Source of the DNA: Voacanga thouarsii
Taxonomy: Eukaryota; Streptophyta; Magnoliopsida; Gentianales; Apocynaceae
DNA length: 64,000 nt
Reading direction: 5' to 3'
NCBI GenBank assembly: GCA_026120185.1
Contig: JANUWF010002432.1
Span: 310,001 to 374,000, forward strand
Both the position numbers and the translations under genes were made by a program. The notes under the pieces were generated by a model. The model made no database searches and was not told where the DNA came from. It was given only the letters and a program-made list of their open reading frames with translations. Positions 1 through 10,430 of this stretch are shown one piece after another (the first letter of the stretch is position 1; every line of letters begins with the position of its first letter).

Positions 1-210
1 ACCTGAATACCAAAGCTTATAACCCCATGAAGCGACTACTCTCGCCTTCTCACCTACCAACTTGGTTTCCTGAAGACACAAAATGCTAATCTTTCTTCTC
101 CGTATTATCTCAACTAGCTCTATCAATCTACCGGTCAAAAATCCTATATTCCATGTAGCTAGACGAATCCTATCCTTGTAGACTATTGTTTTTACCCTAC
201 ACCCTTGCAT
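1..210 (-). CDS. LINE ORF, N-terminal part of endonuclease (EEP) domain, partial
   Basis: Seen: 70 codons open from an ATG at 210 to the window edge, with no stop. The translation contains LATWNIG, which carries the metal/phosphate-binding Asn of the endonuclease/exonuclease/phosphatase fold, and CLQETK, which carries the catalytic Glu. It ends in GYKLWYSG. Known: in LINEs this nuclease nicks target DNA to prime reverse transcription. The order and spacing fit the first 60-70 residues of the domain in plant RTE-like LINE proteins, often annotated as craniofacial development protein 2-like. I chose the start because it is the first ATG and lies about 25 codons before the domain; the frame is also open upstream, so the true start could be earlier. 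Whether the rest is intact cannot be judged. Confidence 0.82.
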   Translation of the reverse strand, partial: MQGCRVKTIVYKDRIRLATWNIGFLTGRLIELVEIIRRRKISILCLQETKLVGEKARVVASWGYKLWYSG

Positions 211-479
211 ATTTGACACCGCATCCGGGGACCGACACGGCGCATTGCTTTCGGGCAACGACCTAGCAACCCTCGCATATTTATCACAACACCCGGGTCT
301 AGGAAGTGCAGTGCGTCGCTGAGTAGGGAACGCCCCCACGAAGTCAATCGATTGGTTCATGTCATAGATGTGACTATGTTTTACGCTGGCTGTCATAAGC
401 CTACCGCAACTCTCTTCCTTTATCCAGGCTTGAGATCGGCAATGAACACCGCAGATAAAACCCGTGGAGCTAGGCGGAG
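1..479 (-). mobile_element. LINE (RTE-like non-LTR retrotransposon), 5' end only
   Basis: Seen: read on the minus strand, this segment gives about 270 bases of untranslated leader followed by an open frame for an apurinic-type endonuclease that runs off the left edge. The right limit is set where sequence shared with the other LTR of element F begins (about 480). Known: plant RTE-type LINEs carry this endonuclease at the start of a single ORF, followed by reverse transcriptase. Inferred: a LINE with its 5' end preserved inserted into the 3' LTR of F, so the rest of that LTR should lie beyond the LINE, left of the window. Its target-site duplication cannot be tested here. Confidence 0.8.
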
Positions 480-2876
480 TTGAAAATAAATTTCAATGGG
501 TCTTGATTGAAAGCTAATAAATAAATTTTAACAGGTTTTGATTAAAAAATAATAATTGGAAGATAATAAATTTTTAATGATATTTATGAATATAAGACTT
601 ACAAAATTAATATTTTTACTTATAATGATTATTTATGAAAAATGTTTTATTTGATATTATTATTATACATAATATCTATATATTTTATTTCTTGAATAAA
701 AGCTGCCATTTATTTGACTAAAATATCCTTATAATAATTCAAATCTACTTCCTAGGGTTTTTCAAATTTTCTAGCAAAAATCATAATATTAAATATTTTA
801 TTAATGAAATAAAAATTAGCTTAGGGACAACTAGATCATGATCATATTTCTATCGCTAACCACAATCATGAACATATACAACCATTCAATTCATCAAATT
901 ATCCAAATCATGAATATAAGCATAGATCTAAATTTACTAAGGCGTGATCTAACTTTTACTAGCATAATTATAACCATAGCTTTAATAAACACACATGACC
1001 ATAAATCCTATTCACCATAGGTGACATAATTTCTAGCATACTTGATCATGGAGACATGCATTAAACCTTAAAACACCATACATTCAACCAAGATAATCAA
1101 CTCATGCATAAATCCCATCTCCATCATATTCATACATATATTCATGCTTCAATCTCTACTAATCACAACAATACATGCTCAAATCCTATTCATCATCCAT
1201 CTCCTACCAATAACATCCTAGAGACATGAATCTAGAATTTAAAAGAGGGGTTAAAAAGGCTTACTTGATTGATGATTACCTTGAAGGAGTTTCGAATGAA
1301 TCTCAACCCCTAAATGCCTAAATCCGTTCAAAGAAGGTGAATGAAGCATGGCCATGGAGAAGAAACCATTCGGCCAAGAAGGTGAGTGGTTCGGCCAAGA
1401 GAGAGAGAGAGAGAGAAAGAAAGAAAAGAGAAGAAGAGAGTCCATTATCATGCTTATTCATATATATATTCGTTAGAGATCAAAGATTAGAGAAGATGAA
1501 GTTGTTTGAACAAACCTACCTTGAAGGTGTTCTTGACCTTCACAAAATTTCTTGTTTTTTATCCAAAAGAGCAAGTTGGATTTTGGAGTTTAATGTTAAA
1601 ATTGATATGGATGGATTCACAGTAGTGTGTAGATGAAATCTAGAATTTTTAGAGGTAGTTTGAAGTGATTTGGAGAGGTATTAGGTGAAAGGAAGGAATA
1701 GGTGTTCTTGGTGTGCTATGTGTTCTTGAAGGTTGAATAGGGTAGAGAGCTTTTGGAATTGGAGGCTGCCGAAATTCTGTAGGGTTTAGGGCTGCCGAAT
1801 TGCTTGTAGGGTTTTGGAAAATGATTTTCTGGTTTTGAAGTGAAAAGGAATGGCTAGTTGTTGAAATCCTTGAAGAATATTTTTGGGAAGCAAATTTGGA
1901 AACTAAATATAGAAAAATATCTTTGATTATTGGAGAGCGTTTGGAAGTCTGCCATGGCTGAATTGTTGGGCAATGTTTTGGCTGGATGAATGCAGGTTGA
2001 GAGAGGCTAAGGGTGGAAAAAAAATAAGGAGTGTAATGGTGAAGGGAAGGTCTGGTTGTTTGAGGTATATTTTATGAAAAGTTGTTAAATCATGGTGGCT
2101 GAAATTTTGGTATCCAAATCAAGGAATGATTGCAGAATTTTTTTGGGAATATTTTAGGTAGCCATGATTGGATTTTCGTGCAGAAGCTTGGAAAGGACAA
2201 TGGAGTTCAGTTAATGGAGGTTTAAGGGTGGTTTGTGCAGAAGAAGGATGGGGTTTCGGCTAGGGTAGAATTTGGAAACAAAGCTGGAAAGTTACTGCAC
2301 AGGATTTTCGCTACTTGCTGGAATTTTTCTAGAATAAAATTTGGCCTGAACAAATTGAAGAAACTAATGAATTGAGAAATAGGAAAAATTAAGGATCAAG
2401 AGGAAATGAATTCTCCTTAGGAATTTTGTGTAGACCAAAGGAGTAGGATTTGGATATTCTTATCATGTCTCTCTTAGGACAACATCTCTACCCCACTCCT
2501 AACACATAAGGCTGAAAATGATACTTCCCAAGTAAAAATAAAATTTAACCTAGCTAAAGCTCCTATGATAGAATTTGAACACAAGACCTCAAGAATTAAT
2601 TTCAAAGCTCTAACCACTATACCATAACAACTCTTGTTGTTATTTTCCCCCTAAAAATATTTTCCTATTCAATCCTCAAGCTATCTCTCTTTTTACACCT
2701 CAAGCAAAAATTACCATTTTACCCTTCTTACTCAATAATCATAATCAAGCCCTCTAGACTATAAAACACAAATTCAGTGCACATAAAATCATATAAAAAT
2801 ATATTTAAACATGCAATAAATATGTTATGCAACCCAACCCCCTTACTCTAAGGTTGGTTTCGACTGGGGTTTCACA
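480..2876 (-). repeat. 3' LTR of element F, cut by the LINE
   Basis: Seen: this matches 6780-9211 nearly base for base. In element sense it starts TGTGAAACCCC at 2876 and is cut at 480, so about 1.48 kb corresponding to 5298-6779 is missing. It contains a short GA run near 1400-1420 and a tRNA-like segment at 2555-2635. Short open frames (for example 838-1020 and 1337-1636) recur in the other LTR with changes and show no protein-like constraint. I regard the whole stretch as non-coding LTR. Confidence 0.9.
2555..2635 (-). other. tRNA-like (Pol III A/B box) segment inside the F LTR
   Basis: Seen on the minus strand: an A-box-like TGGTATAGTGG (2614-2624) and, about 33 bases downstream, a B-box-like GTTCAAATTC (2571-2580), set in tRNA-like context (GGTATAGTGGTTAGAGC). 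The same segment lies at 8890-8968 and 59900-59977 in the other LTRs of the family. Known: tRNA-derived SINEs and tRNA genes carry these two internal promoter boxes. Inferred: a tRNA-derived SINE head or tRNA remnant captured by an ancestral LTR. The acceptor stem is not convincing, so it is not called a tRNA gene. Confidence 0.5.
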
Positions 2877-2888
2877 TCCTCCCCTCAT
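2877..2888 (-). other. Polypurine tract of element F
   Basis: Seen: element-sense GAGGGGAGGA lies immediately before the 3' LTR start (TGTGAAACC) and right after the stop codon of the pol tail. Known: this purine run primes plus-strand DNA synthesis. Its position fixes the LTR boundary at 2876/2877 and the element orientation. Confidence 0.85.
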
Positions 2889-3110
2889 TAGAAGAATTTC
2901 GTCCCGAAATTCAAGCATACCTCTATTTCAGATCGGGATACATCCGTTTAACCCACTCTTCTGATTCCCATGTGGCATCCTGCCTGCCATGATGCTCCCA
3001 ATGAACCTTGACCATCGGGTATGGGCAATTTCGACCCACCACATCCCCATTAATATGGCCAATCCAATTTGACATAGCGATGCGCCGGATTAGAATAAAT
3101 TAAAATATCT
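2888..3110 (-). pseudogene. Element F pol C-terminus, chromodomain-like tail
   Basis: Seen: minus-strand frames read PMVKVHWEHHGRQDATWE and then NFGTKFF just before a TAA at 2888-2890, adjoining the polypurine tract. A frameshift separates the two parts. Known: VKVxW...ATWE followed by a short DEILF-type ending is the usual end of plant chromovirus-like gypsy polyproteins, at the chromodomain or its relic after integrase. Upstream it joins gag sequence directly near 3110 with no protease, RT, RNase H or integrase core, so a large internal deletion lies here. Not functional. Confidence 0.75.
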
Positions 3111-3988
3111 GCATAATAGCAGGCTTACCTTTTCTTATTGCTGCATCTGCTTCTAGTACCTCTGCATTCAGTCTCTGGCATTCACTTGAGATTTCTATCC
3201 TCACTTCCTGCGGCTCCAATAATGTTGGCTTGACTGGCCGAGCAAGCAAGCATTGCTGGGTTTCTTTGGTTGGTACTTCCTATTTTTTGGACAGTTATTC
3301 CTCATATGCGAAGGGTCTCCTCAAATAAAGCATTTCCAGTTCTCCTTCTTAGACCAGCAGTCCTTCACTTGTGTCCCCTCCTGCCACAGTGATGGCAGGT
3401 TATTGCATTTGTAGTGGCCCCAGCTAGTGCAGTCCGTGCTTATTTTCCTTTATTTACGTGTTGCTGCCTTGCAGGCCTCTTAGGAGTAACATGCTCAGAT
3501 GAGTTCGATGCTTTGCTATCTACTCTACCTTTATCTTTATTCTCAGTACAAGTTGCGGCTTCCACCACTGCAGCATAAGTCGTTGGTGGGAATGGTGCCA
3601 ATACCCTTCTAAGTTCCTGTCTTAATCCCTTCATGAACTGCCAGGTACGGTTTTGCTCTGCATCTATTAGCCGTAGACAGTACTTAGATAAGCGATTAAG
3701 TTGAGCAACATATTGAGTTACTATCATATTCCCCTGTTTCAATCTCTGGAACTCGTCTTCTCGCTTAGGGTTCCTTCACTCGGTTAGAGTCTGTAGAATT
3801 TTGGCCCTCTTGCTGAATGCCTGGCCCATTGACACATCAATTGGAACTTCAGATCCCGATCCCATATTTGGACCACTCCCTTCACCCCGATTGGGTGTTT
3901 GCATCTGGGCTGTCTCGACTTCCAGTGCCACTTGATTGGCTCCCGAAACCCTTCTGCTTGTTGAAGCTGCATTGCTCTTGGGTGCCAT
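3111..3988 (-). pseudogene. gag: Element F gag, deleted and frameshifted
   Basis: Seen: the likely start ATG is at 3988 (MAPKSNAAS). About 70 codons later a stop and frame change lead into a typical second half of a Retrotrans_gag domain (VTQYVAQLNRLSKYCLRL, 3440-3742). Further on are two CCHC zinc knuckles: CHHCGRRGHK at about 3366-3395, and a second at about 3291-3332 whose second Cys codon has become TGA. The N-terminal half of the capsid domain appears to be missing, since the leader peptide joins it too early. Known: gag forms the virus-like particle and the knuckles bind RNA. Here it is broken by the internal deletion, frameshifts and stops. Confidence 0.82.
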
Positions 3989-4464
3989 TCTAAACCATAC
4001 CCCAAATGATATGTTTATACTTTTAAGTTTAAAACATTTTGAGCACGCATTCACATTCAGGTTTATGTAAAAGAAAATCATATGCAAATTTTTTTGAAAG
4101 AAAATTTGATGATATTATTTAGGCGAAAGACCAAGCAATAAATAAACTCATGTTTCTCATAAAAATAATACTTTCATAAAGAAGGGTTATCACACGCGAT
4201 ACCCTTTTTTTTCAGCAAAATAATCAAACCCTACAAGCAACATGCTTCTTTGAAAAGAATAAATGAACAAAATAATGCAAATCCCAAAAGAGAGAGAGAG
4301 AAAGAGCAAATACTGCTAATCTTCTACACTCTACTCGCCGCTAGGGTCAGTAGAGGCATCTGGATAGTCAGAGGCTGGTTCCACGAGCCACCCACGAAGC
4401 TATCGGGTTTACCCATATAATCCCTCGCAAAACCCGCACTCTCACTTGGCTGACCTAAATCATC
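3989..4464 (-). other. Element F spacer between acidic ORF and gag
   Basis: Seen: about 475 bases with a short GA run (about 4291-4305) and no long frame or recognisable domain. By position it separates the extra ORF from gag, so gag would need re-initiation, splicing or a separate transcript. I see no clear splice signals I could defend. Confidence 0.5.
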
Positions 4465-5196
4465 CTAATTGCCCCTCTTAGCTCTCATAGCTGCCTCATA
4501 ACACTCATCCAAAGTTAATTTAATCGCACCCTTAGGTGCAGGCCTCTCATCCTCTGAGTCGTACAGGTCAAACAATCCCTCTCTCCTTAACTTAGCATCT
4601 ACACCCAGCCCATATCGAAGTCCACTCCTCTTAGGTCTCTCTTCTAGTTTCCTTTTCCCCATATCTTCCATTCTTAAAGCGGGCTGCCTAAGTTCCCTTA
4701 CTACCGAAGTAACTCCATCCTTCAGCCTATAACCCTCGTTACTAGACTCATTGAGGTCATAGCAAGTAAAAGTCCTATCAAACTCACCTATCTTTGGGGT
4801 CCGGGGAGCCTCCATCGCATCCTCATCCTCCTCATCTATCCCATCCATCTCTTCCTCACTCTCATCATCACCCTCATCCCCAAACTTATCTGCCTCCACT
4901 TCACTCAGCTCAGCCATCGCCTCATCTTCCTCGCCCTCACTAACAAGCTCATCTATCTCACCCTCATCATCCCCATCGTACTCAACTACACCCCCATCAA
5001 CTTCCATCTCTACCTCAACAACCGAGTCATTTAGCATAGGCGGCTCATGCTCCATCTCGTCCACACTCAAAAACTAACCTACTTCAGGCTCTATCTCCGA
5101 ATTAGACGAGGGTGGGTCTGCTACAGGTAATGGAGCAGGTGGATTCCCGCAACCAGTGGGCCAGTCTCTGATAGCCGATGCAACTCTCTTGACCAT
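4465..5196 (-). CDS. Unidentified acidic ORF between PBS and gag of element F (one in-frame stop)
   Basis: I do not recognise this protein. Seen: from an ATG at 5196 (MVKRVASAIRDWPTGCG) the frame runs 243 codons to a TAG at 4465-4467, broken only by one TAG at codon 41. The part after that stop is open for about 200 codons. Residues about 45-135 are extremely acidic (Glu/Asp runs such as EGEEDEAMAEL). The C-terminal third is mixed-charge and basic (GKRKLEERPKRSGLRYG) and ends KLTLDECYEAAMRAKRGN. No signal peptide or membrane segment is visible. It lies on the element's coding strand about 85 bases inside the primer-binding site and ahead of gag. Known: some plant gypsy lineages, notably Ogre-type Tat elements, carry an extra ORF before gag. 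Inferred: an accessory element protein. A captured host fragment is the alternative. Confidence 0.6.
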
Positions 5197-5282
5197 CCTA
5201 TAAACAAAACGCAAGGATTAGCACCAGATCAAAATACTTAAGGAAATAAAAATCTAGAAAATCAACTGATTGCCTAAACCTA

Positions 5283-5297
5283 GGCTCTGATACCACT
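5283..5297 (-). other. Primer-binding site of element F (tRNA-iMet type)
   Basis: Seen: element-sense TGGTATCAGAGCC lies two bases inside the 5' LTR end (TTACA at 5298). Known: this is the standard complement of the plant initiator tRNA-Met 3' end that primes minus-strand synthesis. It fixes the 5' LTR on the right and the element orientation as minus. Confidence 0.9.
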
Positions 5298-7692
5298 TGT
5301 AACACCCCGCTACCTAGGCCCGCCAGGGCCGGGGATGTCGCCCCGTCCAAAGGACAAGGGGTCTTTATAACTAGGTCACACAATTAAAATAGCGGAATAA
5401 AAATAATACTTTAACATAAATTTTATTACAACCCAAGAAAGAAACCGAGAATTCCAAAATCAAATCCATAATAAAATTAAAATTATCCACTCTCACTCCC
5501 AAAGCAACACACAAAAATAAATGACAACATTCTCTACCAAGGCAGATAACACTAGCTACTCATCCCACAGCAGGATCGACCTAAATCATGGTAAAAAGGG
5601 TGATGAGATAGAAATCTCAGTAAGTCCGTGTATGCTTAGAGTGTCCAGTGAAAACAGTTCGTGGATGCAAAGTGTGAAATCTTTATAAGAGAAATATTGG
5701 CAAGCAATAAACATTAGTCAAAAGCAAGAGTGGTGTTTTCCTCTTTTCAAAACCATACCAGTACACAATAAAATCAACCACTCAAAGGAAAGGGTCATGG
5801 GTTACCACACGTTGGGCCCCATGTCCACATGGTCAGTATGCCACACTTTGTGCATACTACCGGTCAGAATGTCACACTTTGTGCACACTGACAAAAAAGG
5901 TAGGTGATCGGCCTACCGAGCAAGATACTCCTCCTTCTCTATACCCAAACAACAACTGGGTGTCCATTTCGGTAAAACACAGTCACTTAACTAAAATAAA
6001 ACTGCTAGCTCGGACAGGCATGACTAAGTAGTACTAACATTTCTCTAAATTGAGCTTATCTTCTGGAGGTGTCCTCCTGCCAGAAGACACACTCTTACTC
6101 TTCAAAATTAGTACTACTAGCCTACCCTTATTGAGTACTCAACGTAACATATCCCACTTAGGGAAAAATGAACAAAACATAGTTTCACTTGAAAATGGCA
6201 ATTAAGGATTTTCAAAGTCTTTGTCAAAATCAGTTTTAGAAAGAGTTTTGAGTTTTGAGTAAACCTGCTTATTGATTTCCAAATAATTTGTTTGACTAAA
6301 ATAAGAAAGGAGTCAATCTTCAATTGCCTTTACAGAAATAAGTGTCCATGCACTCCACATTTGGCTTGCTATAAAAATCGTTTTTGCATCAAACAAGTTT
6401 TATGTAGGAACTTACCTGACCCTTGCTTGCAACAAAGGTCTTCCAACAGCTGACCTAACCCCGCATGGGGTAAACATGAATCATGATTAAACTTGAGCTA
6501 AATTCACTTTCACAGACAAAACTAGCTCAACCTCCTACAACCATGATCCTAGTATCCCCAGCTTTAAGGCCAAATGATAAATAAAAAGGTTTATAAGCTA
6601 AGCCTAATTTGATATTTAAAATAATTAATGTTTTGGGAAATAAGTACTAATAAATTGAATGTTTAAATCTTGCTAAGAAAAATTTAGAGTCTATTTGATG
6701 AAGAGCCCTAGGCGATATTAGATAAAATAATGATTTATTAATAATTAATTGTTTGAAAATAATTGCTACCTAAAATTAGTTGAAAATAAATTTTAATGGG
6801 TCTTGATTGAAAGCTAATAAATAAATTTTAACAGGTTTTGATTAAAAGATAATAATTGGAAGATAATAAATTTTTAATGATATTTATGAATATAAGACTT
6901 ACAAAATTAATATTTTTACTTATAATGATTATTTATGAAAAATGTTTTATTTGATATTATTATTATACATAATATCTATATATTTTATTCTTGAATAAAA
7001 GCTGCCATTTATTTGACTAAAATATCATTATAATAATTCAAATCTACTTCCTAGGGTTTTTTGAATTTTCTAGCAAAAATCATAATATTAAATATTTTAT
7101 TAATGAAATAAAAATTAGCTTAGGGACAACTAGATCATGATCATATTTCTATCGCTAACCACAATCATGAACATATACAACCATTCAATTCATCAAATTA
7201 TCCAAATCATGAATATAAGCATAGATCTAAATTTACTAAGGCGTGATCTAACTTTTACTAGCATAAATATAACCATGGCTTTAATAAACACACATGAACA
7301 TAAATCCTATTCACCATAGGTGACATAATCTCTAGCATACTTGATCATGGAAACATGCATTAAACCTTAAAATACTATACATTCAACCAAGATAATCAAC
7401 TCATGCATAAATTCCATCTCCATCATATTCATACATATATTCATGCTTCAATCTCTACTCATCACAACAATACATACTCAAATCCTATTCATCATCTATC
7501 TCCTACTAATAACATCCTAGAGACATGAATCTAGAATTTAAAAGGAGGGTTAAAAAGGCTTACTTGATTGATGATTAACTTGAAGGAGTTTCGAATGAAT
7601 CTCAACCCCTAAATGCCTAAATCCGTTCAAAGAAGGTGAAGGAAGCATGGCCATGGAGAAGAAACCATTCAGCCAAGAAGGTGAGTGGTTCG

Positions 7693-7735
<43 letters not shown>

Positions 7736-9211
7736 AAGAAAGAAAGAAAAGAGAAGAAGAGAGTCCATTAGCATGCTTATTCATATATATATATATATAT
7801 ATATTCATTAGAGATCAAAGATTAGAGAAGATGAAGTTGTTTGAACAAACCTACCTTGAAGATGTTCTTGAGCCTTTACAAAATTTCTGGTTTTTTATCC
7901 AAAAGAGCAAGTTGGATTTTGGAGTTTGATGTTAAAATTGATATGGATTGACTCACGGTAGTGTGTAGATGAAATCTTGAATTTTTAGAGGTAGTTTGAA
8001 GTGATTGGAGAGGTATTTGGTGAAAGGAAACAGTAGGTGTTCTTGGTGTGCTATGTGTTCTTGAAGGTTGAAGAGAGTAGAGAGCTTTTGGGATTGGAGG
8101 CTTTCGAAATTCTGTAGGGTTTAGGGCTGCCGAATTGCTTGTAGGGTTTTGGAAAATGATTTTTTGGTTTGGAAGGGAAAATGAAAGGCTAGTTGTTGAA
8201 ATCCTTGAAGAATATTTTTGGGAGCAAATTTGGAAACTAAATATACAAGAATATCTTTGATTATTGGAGAGCTTTTGGAAATCTGCCATGGCTGAATTGT
8301 TGGGCAGTGTTTTGGCTGGATGAATGCTGGTTGAGGGCGGCTAAGGATGGCCAAAAATAAGGAGTGTAATGGTGAAGGGAATGTCTGGTTGTTTGAGTTT
8401 TATTTTATGGAAAGTTGTTAAATCATGGTGGCTGGAATTTTGTTATCCAAATTAAGGCAAGATTGCAGAATTTTTTTGGAAATCTTTTAGGCTGCCATGA
8501 TTGGATTTTCGTGCAGAAGCTTGGGGAGGACAATGGAGTTCAGTTAATGGAGGTTTAAGGGTGGTTTGTGCAGAAGAATGATGGAGTTTCGGCTAGGGTA
8601 GAATTTGGAAACAAAGCTGGAAAGTTACTACACAGGATTTTCGCTACTTGCTGGAATTTTTTCTAGAATAAAATTTGTCTTGAACAAATTGAAGAAACTA
8701 ATGAATTGAGAAATAGGAAAAATTAAGGATCAAGAGGAAATGAATTCCCCTTAAGAATTTTGAGTAGGGCAAAGGAGTAGGATTTGGATATTCTTATCAT
8801 GTCTCTCTTAGGACAACATCTCTACCCCACTCCTAACACATAAGGCCGAAAATGATACTTCCCAAGTAAAAATAAAATTTAACCTAGCTAAAGCTCCTAT
8901 GATAGAATTTGAACCCAAGACCTCAAAAATTAATTCCAAAGCTCTAACCACTATACCATAACAACTCTTGTTCTTATTTTCTCTCTAAAAATATTTTCCT
9001 ATTCAATCCTCAAGCTATCTCTCTTTTTACACCTCAAGCAAAAATTACCATTTTACCTTTCTTACTCAATAATCATAATCAAGCCCTCTAGACTATAAAA
9101 CACAAATTCAGTGCACATAAAATCATATAAAAATATATTTAAACATGCAATAAATATGTTATGCAACCCAACCCCCCTTACTCTAAGGTTGGTTTCGACT
9201 GGGGTTTCACA
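5298..9211 (-). repeat. 5' LTR of element F, full length (about 3.9 kb)
   Basis: Seen: on the plus strand it begins TGTAACACCCC (5298) and ends GGGGTTTCACA (9211). The part from 6780 is repeated in the left LTR, and the whole unit is matched by the 3.75-kb solo LTR at 56468-60219. It includes a near-duplicated phrase at 5810-5890 (GTCAGTATGCCACACTTTG, then a variant), a GA/GAAA microsatellite at about 7697-7760, an AT run near 7785-7802 and a tRNA-like segment at 8890-8968. Overlapping open frames on both strands around the GA run (7550-7929) come from the repeat. No gene is seen. Confidence 0.92.
8890..8968 (-). other. tRNA-like (A/B box) segment, second copy
   Basis: Seen: minus-strand A-box-like TGGTATAGTGG (8948-8958) and B-box-like sequence ending GTTCAAATTC (8905-8914), the same spacing as the copy at 2555-2635. 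Its presence in both LTRs is expected from LTR copying. Its presence in the diverged solo LTR at 59900-59977 shows the segment is older than this insertion. Confidence 0.5.
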
Positions 9212-9324
9212 TTTTACACATACACATATGAAACAAAAAAATTGAAAGATAAAGAATGCCTTTATTAAATAAATGTGCAAACTATATGGTGAAAATGGAT
9301 TGGTTCTAGGGCGTAACTGTAACA
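9212..9324 (-). repeat. Copia LTR scrap (5' end of an LTR)
   Basis: Seen: the stretch around GAAAGATAAAGAATGCC and the final TGTAACA resemble the LTR starts of the copia elements at 40830-40939 and, inverted, 21984-22090. It is cut on the left by the end of the F LTR. No polypurine-tract-like sequence follows at 9325, so this may be one end of a solo LTR into which F inserted. Confidence 0.6.
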
Positions 9325-10430
9325 TAACTTTGGTGGTTCTCTTCACTCCTTTTCTTACCCTTAGTTGTTGGGAATTTAGAAACTAAACATTGTTGGAAAC
9401 AAGTGTTGTGAAAAAAGGTCCTGGTAATTTTAAAAATAATTTTTCTAGAATTGATTCTTCATAAAAATATCCTATTAAATTCGTACATTGTTATGGTCAT
9501 TGTTATGGCATCTTCAACAATCAACTTTGATAAACTAGACTAGTGATAGAATCCTTGTAAAAGACTATCTTGGCATATGTCTAGGGTTAAATTTTAAGAT
9601 GTTTGGAAATTTATCTTATGAAGGTTTATACAGAATCTTATGAGAATCTATGGATAAATTCTAAAAGATCTTATTTCAAAAAAAAAATTAAGCTTTGAGA
9701 AAATGAAACTGTAAAGAATTAAGAAACGTGGATTCAAAAGAGTGTTTGGTAGCTTCCTAATATAAGAAAATTGTTTGATTTACACAATGTAAAGGTAGTT
9801 GAAGTAAAGGCTTCGGTATGTGATTAAAAATAGAAAACATTTTGAGGAGTTCTAAAAAAGGTCTTATGTGCAGTATGAGTATTTGAGATTCATAATGATT
9901 TACCAATGGCAACCTATTGCAATCTTTAGTGCTGGTTTTTTGTTTTTTTATATTGCAACAGAGATTCAAGCTTGTTTATTGTCTGTTATTCACATCTACT
10001 CGAGTGAGCTTGAATCAAATATATTCTGTAAAGCTTTAGTCATTCTATTTAAGGGACTGAGTCAAACAAGAACTCGTTGAGTTGTAGTGACGAATCTTGA
10101 TTGGAGTTCAATCTATTTTGTTGATTATAGAAAGGTTTTTAGCAAGTTTGAGAAATGAACACTGGAGTTGTATTCTGTCAAAAGTCCACCAGGGATCACT
10201 TGATGCTTAAGATAAGTGTAATCCTTGTTGACATGTCAAATTTAGGTATATAAAATCATCTCCATGGTGGAATAATTGTAGAAGGGAATAGAGTAACTGT
10301 GTTCAAAAAATCTGATAATAACTGCTCTGATAAAAGTAAAGCCTTTTTCTTTATCAGCACAAATATAACTATTGATATTGAAACTTAATCCCTCATATTG
10401 TTGAAGTGGTCTTTCACAAATGCTTCTGAA
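9325..10430. other. Unassigned AT-rich stretch
   Basis: I see no recognisable domain, RNA gene or clear repeat here. Open frames of 60-70 codons on both strands (9757-9969 and 9868-10080) overlap and look random. The right end leads without a visible break into a caulimovirid-like RT scrap, so part of it could be decayed pararetroviral sequence, but I cannot show that. Confidence 0.4.

Larger units (their letters stand above)
480..9211 (-). mobile_element. Ty3/gypsy LTR element F, long LTRs, internally deleted
   Basis: Seen: a direct repeat (480-2876 and 6780-9211) forms the LTRs. A polypurine tract abuts the left LTR and a primer-binding site complementary to the initiator tRNA-Met 3' end abuts the right one, so the element reads on the minus strand. 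LTR ends are TGTGAA...TTACA in element sense. The interior is only about 2.4 kb and holds an extra acidic ORF, a gutted gag and the last part of pol. Protease, RT, RNase H and most of integrase are missing. Inferred: a non-autonomous derivative of a chromovirus-like gypsy element. The two LTR copies differ only at scattered positions and in microsatellite length, so insertion was fairly recent. The right flank is a copia LTR scrap and the left flank is outside the window. Confidence 0.88.

Noticed and set aside
838..1020. 60-codon frame repeated at 7137-7319
   Set aside because: It is repeated only because both lie in the two LTRs of element F. The changes between copies are not protein-like and no domain is visible.
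2555..2635. A true tRNA gene
   Set aside because: A- and B-box-like motifs are present, but I cannot pair an acceptor stem or an anticodon arm convincingly. Kept only as a tRNA-like segment.
7550..7929. Overlapping frames on both strands rich in Arg/Glu or Ser/Leu
   Set aside because: They come from translating a GA/GAAA microsatellite in the LTR.
9868..10080. 70-codon plus-strand frame with hydrophobic stretch
   Set aside because: It overlaps another frame on the opposite strand, has no recognisable motif, and composition alone explains it.
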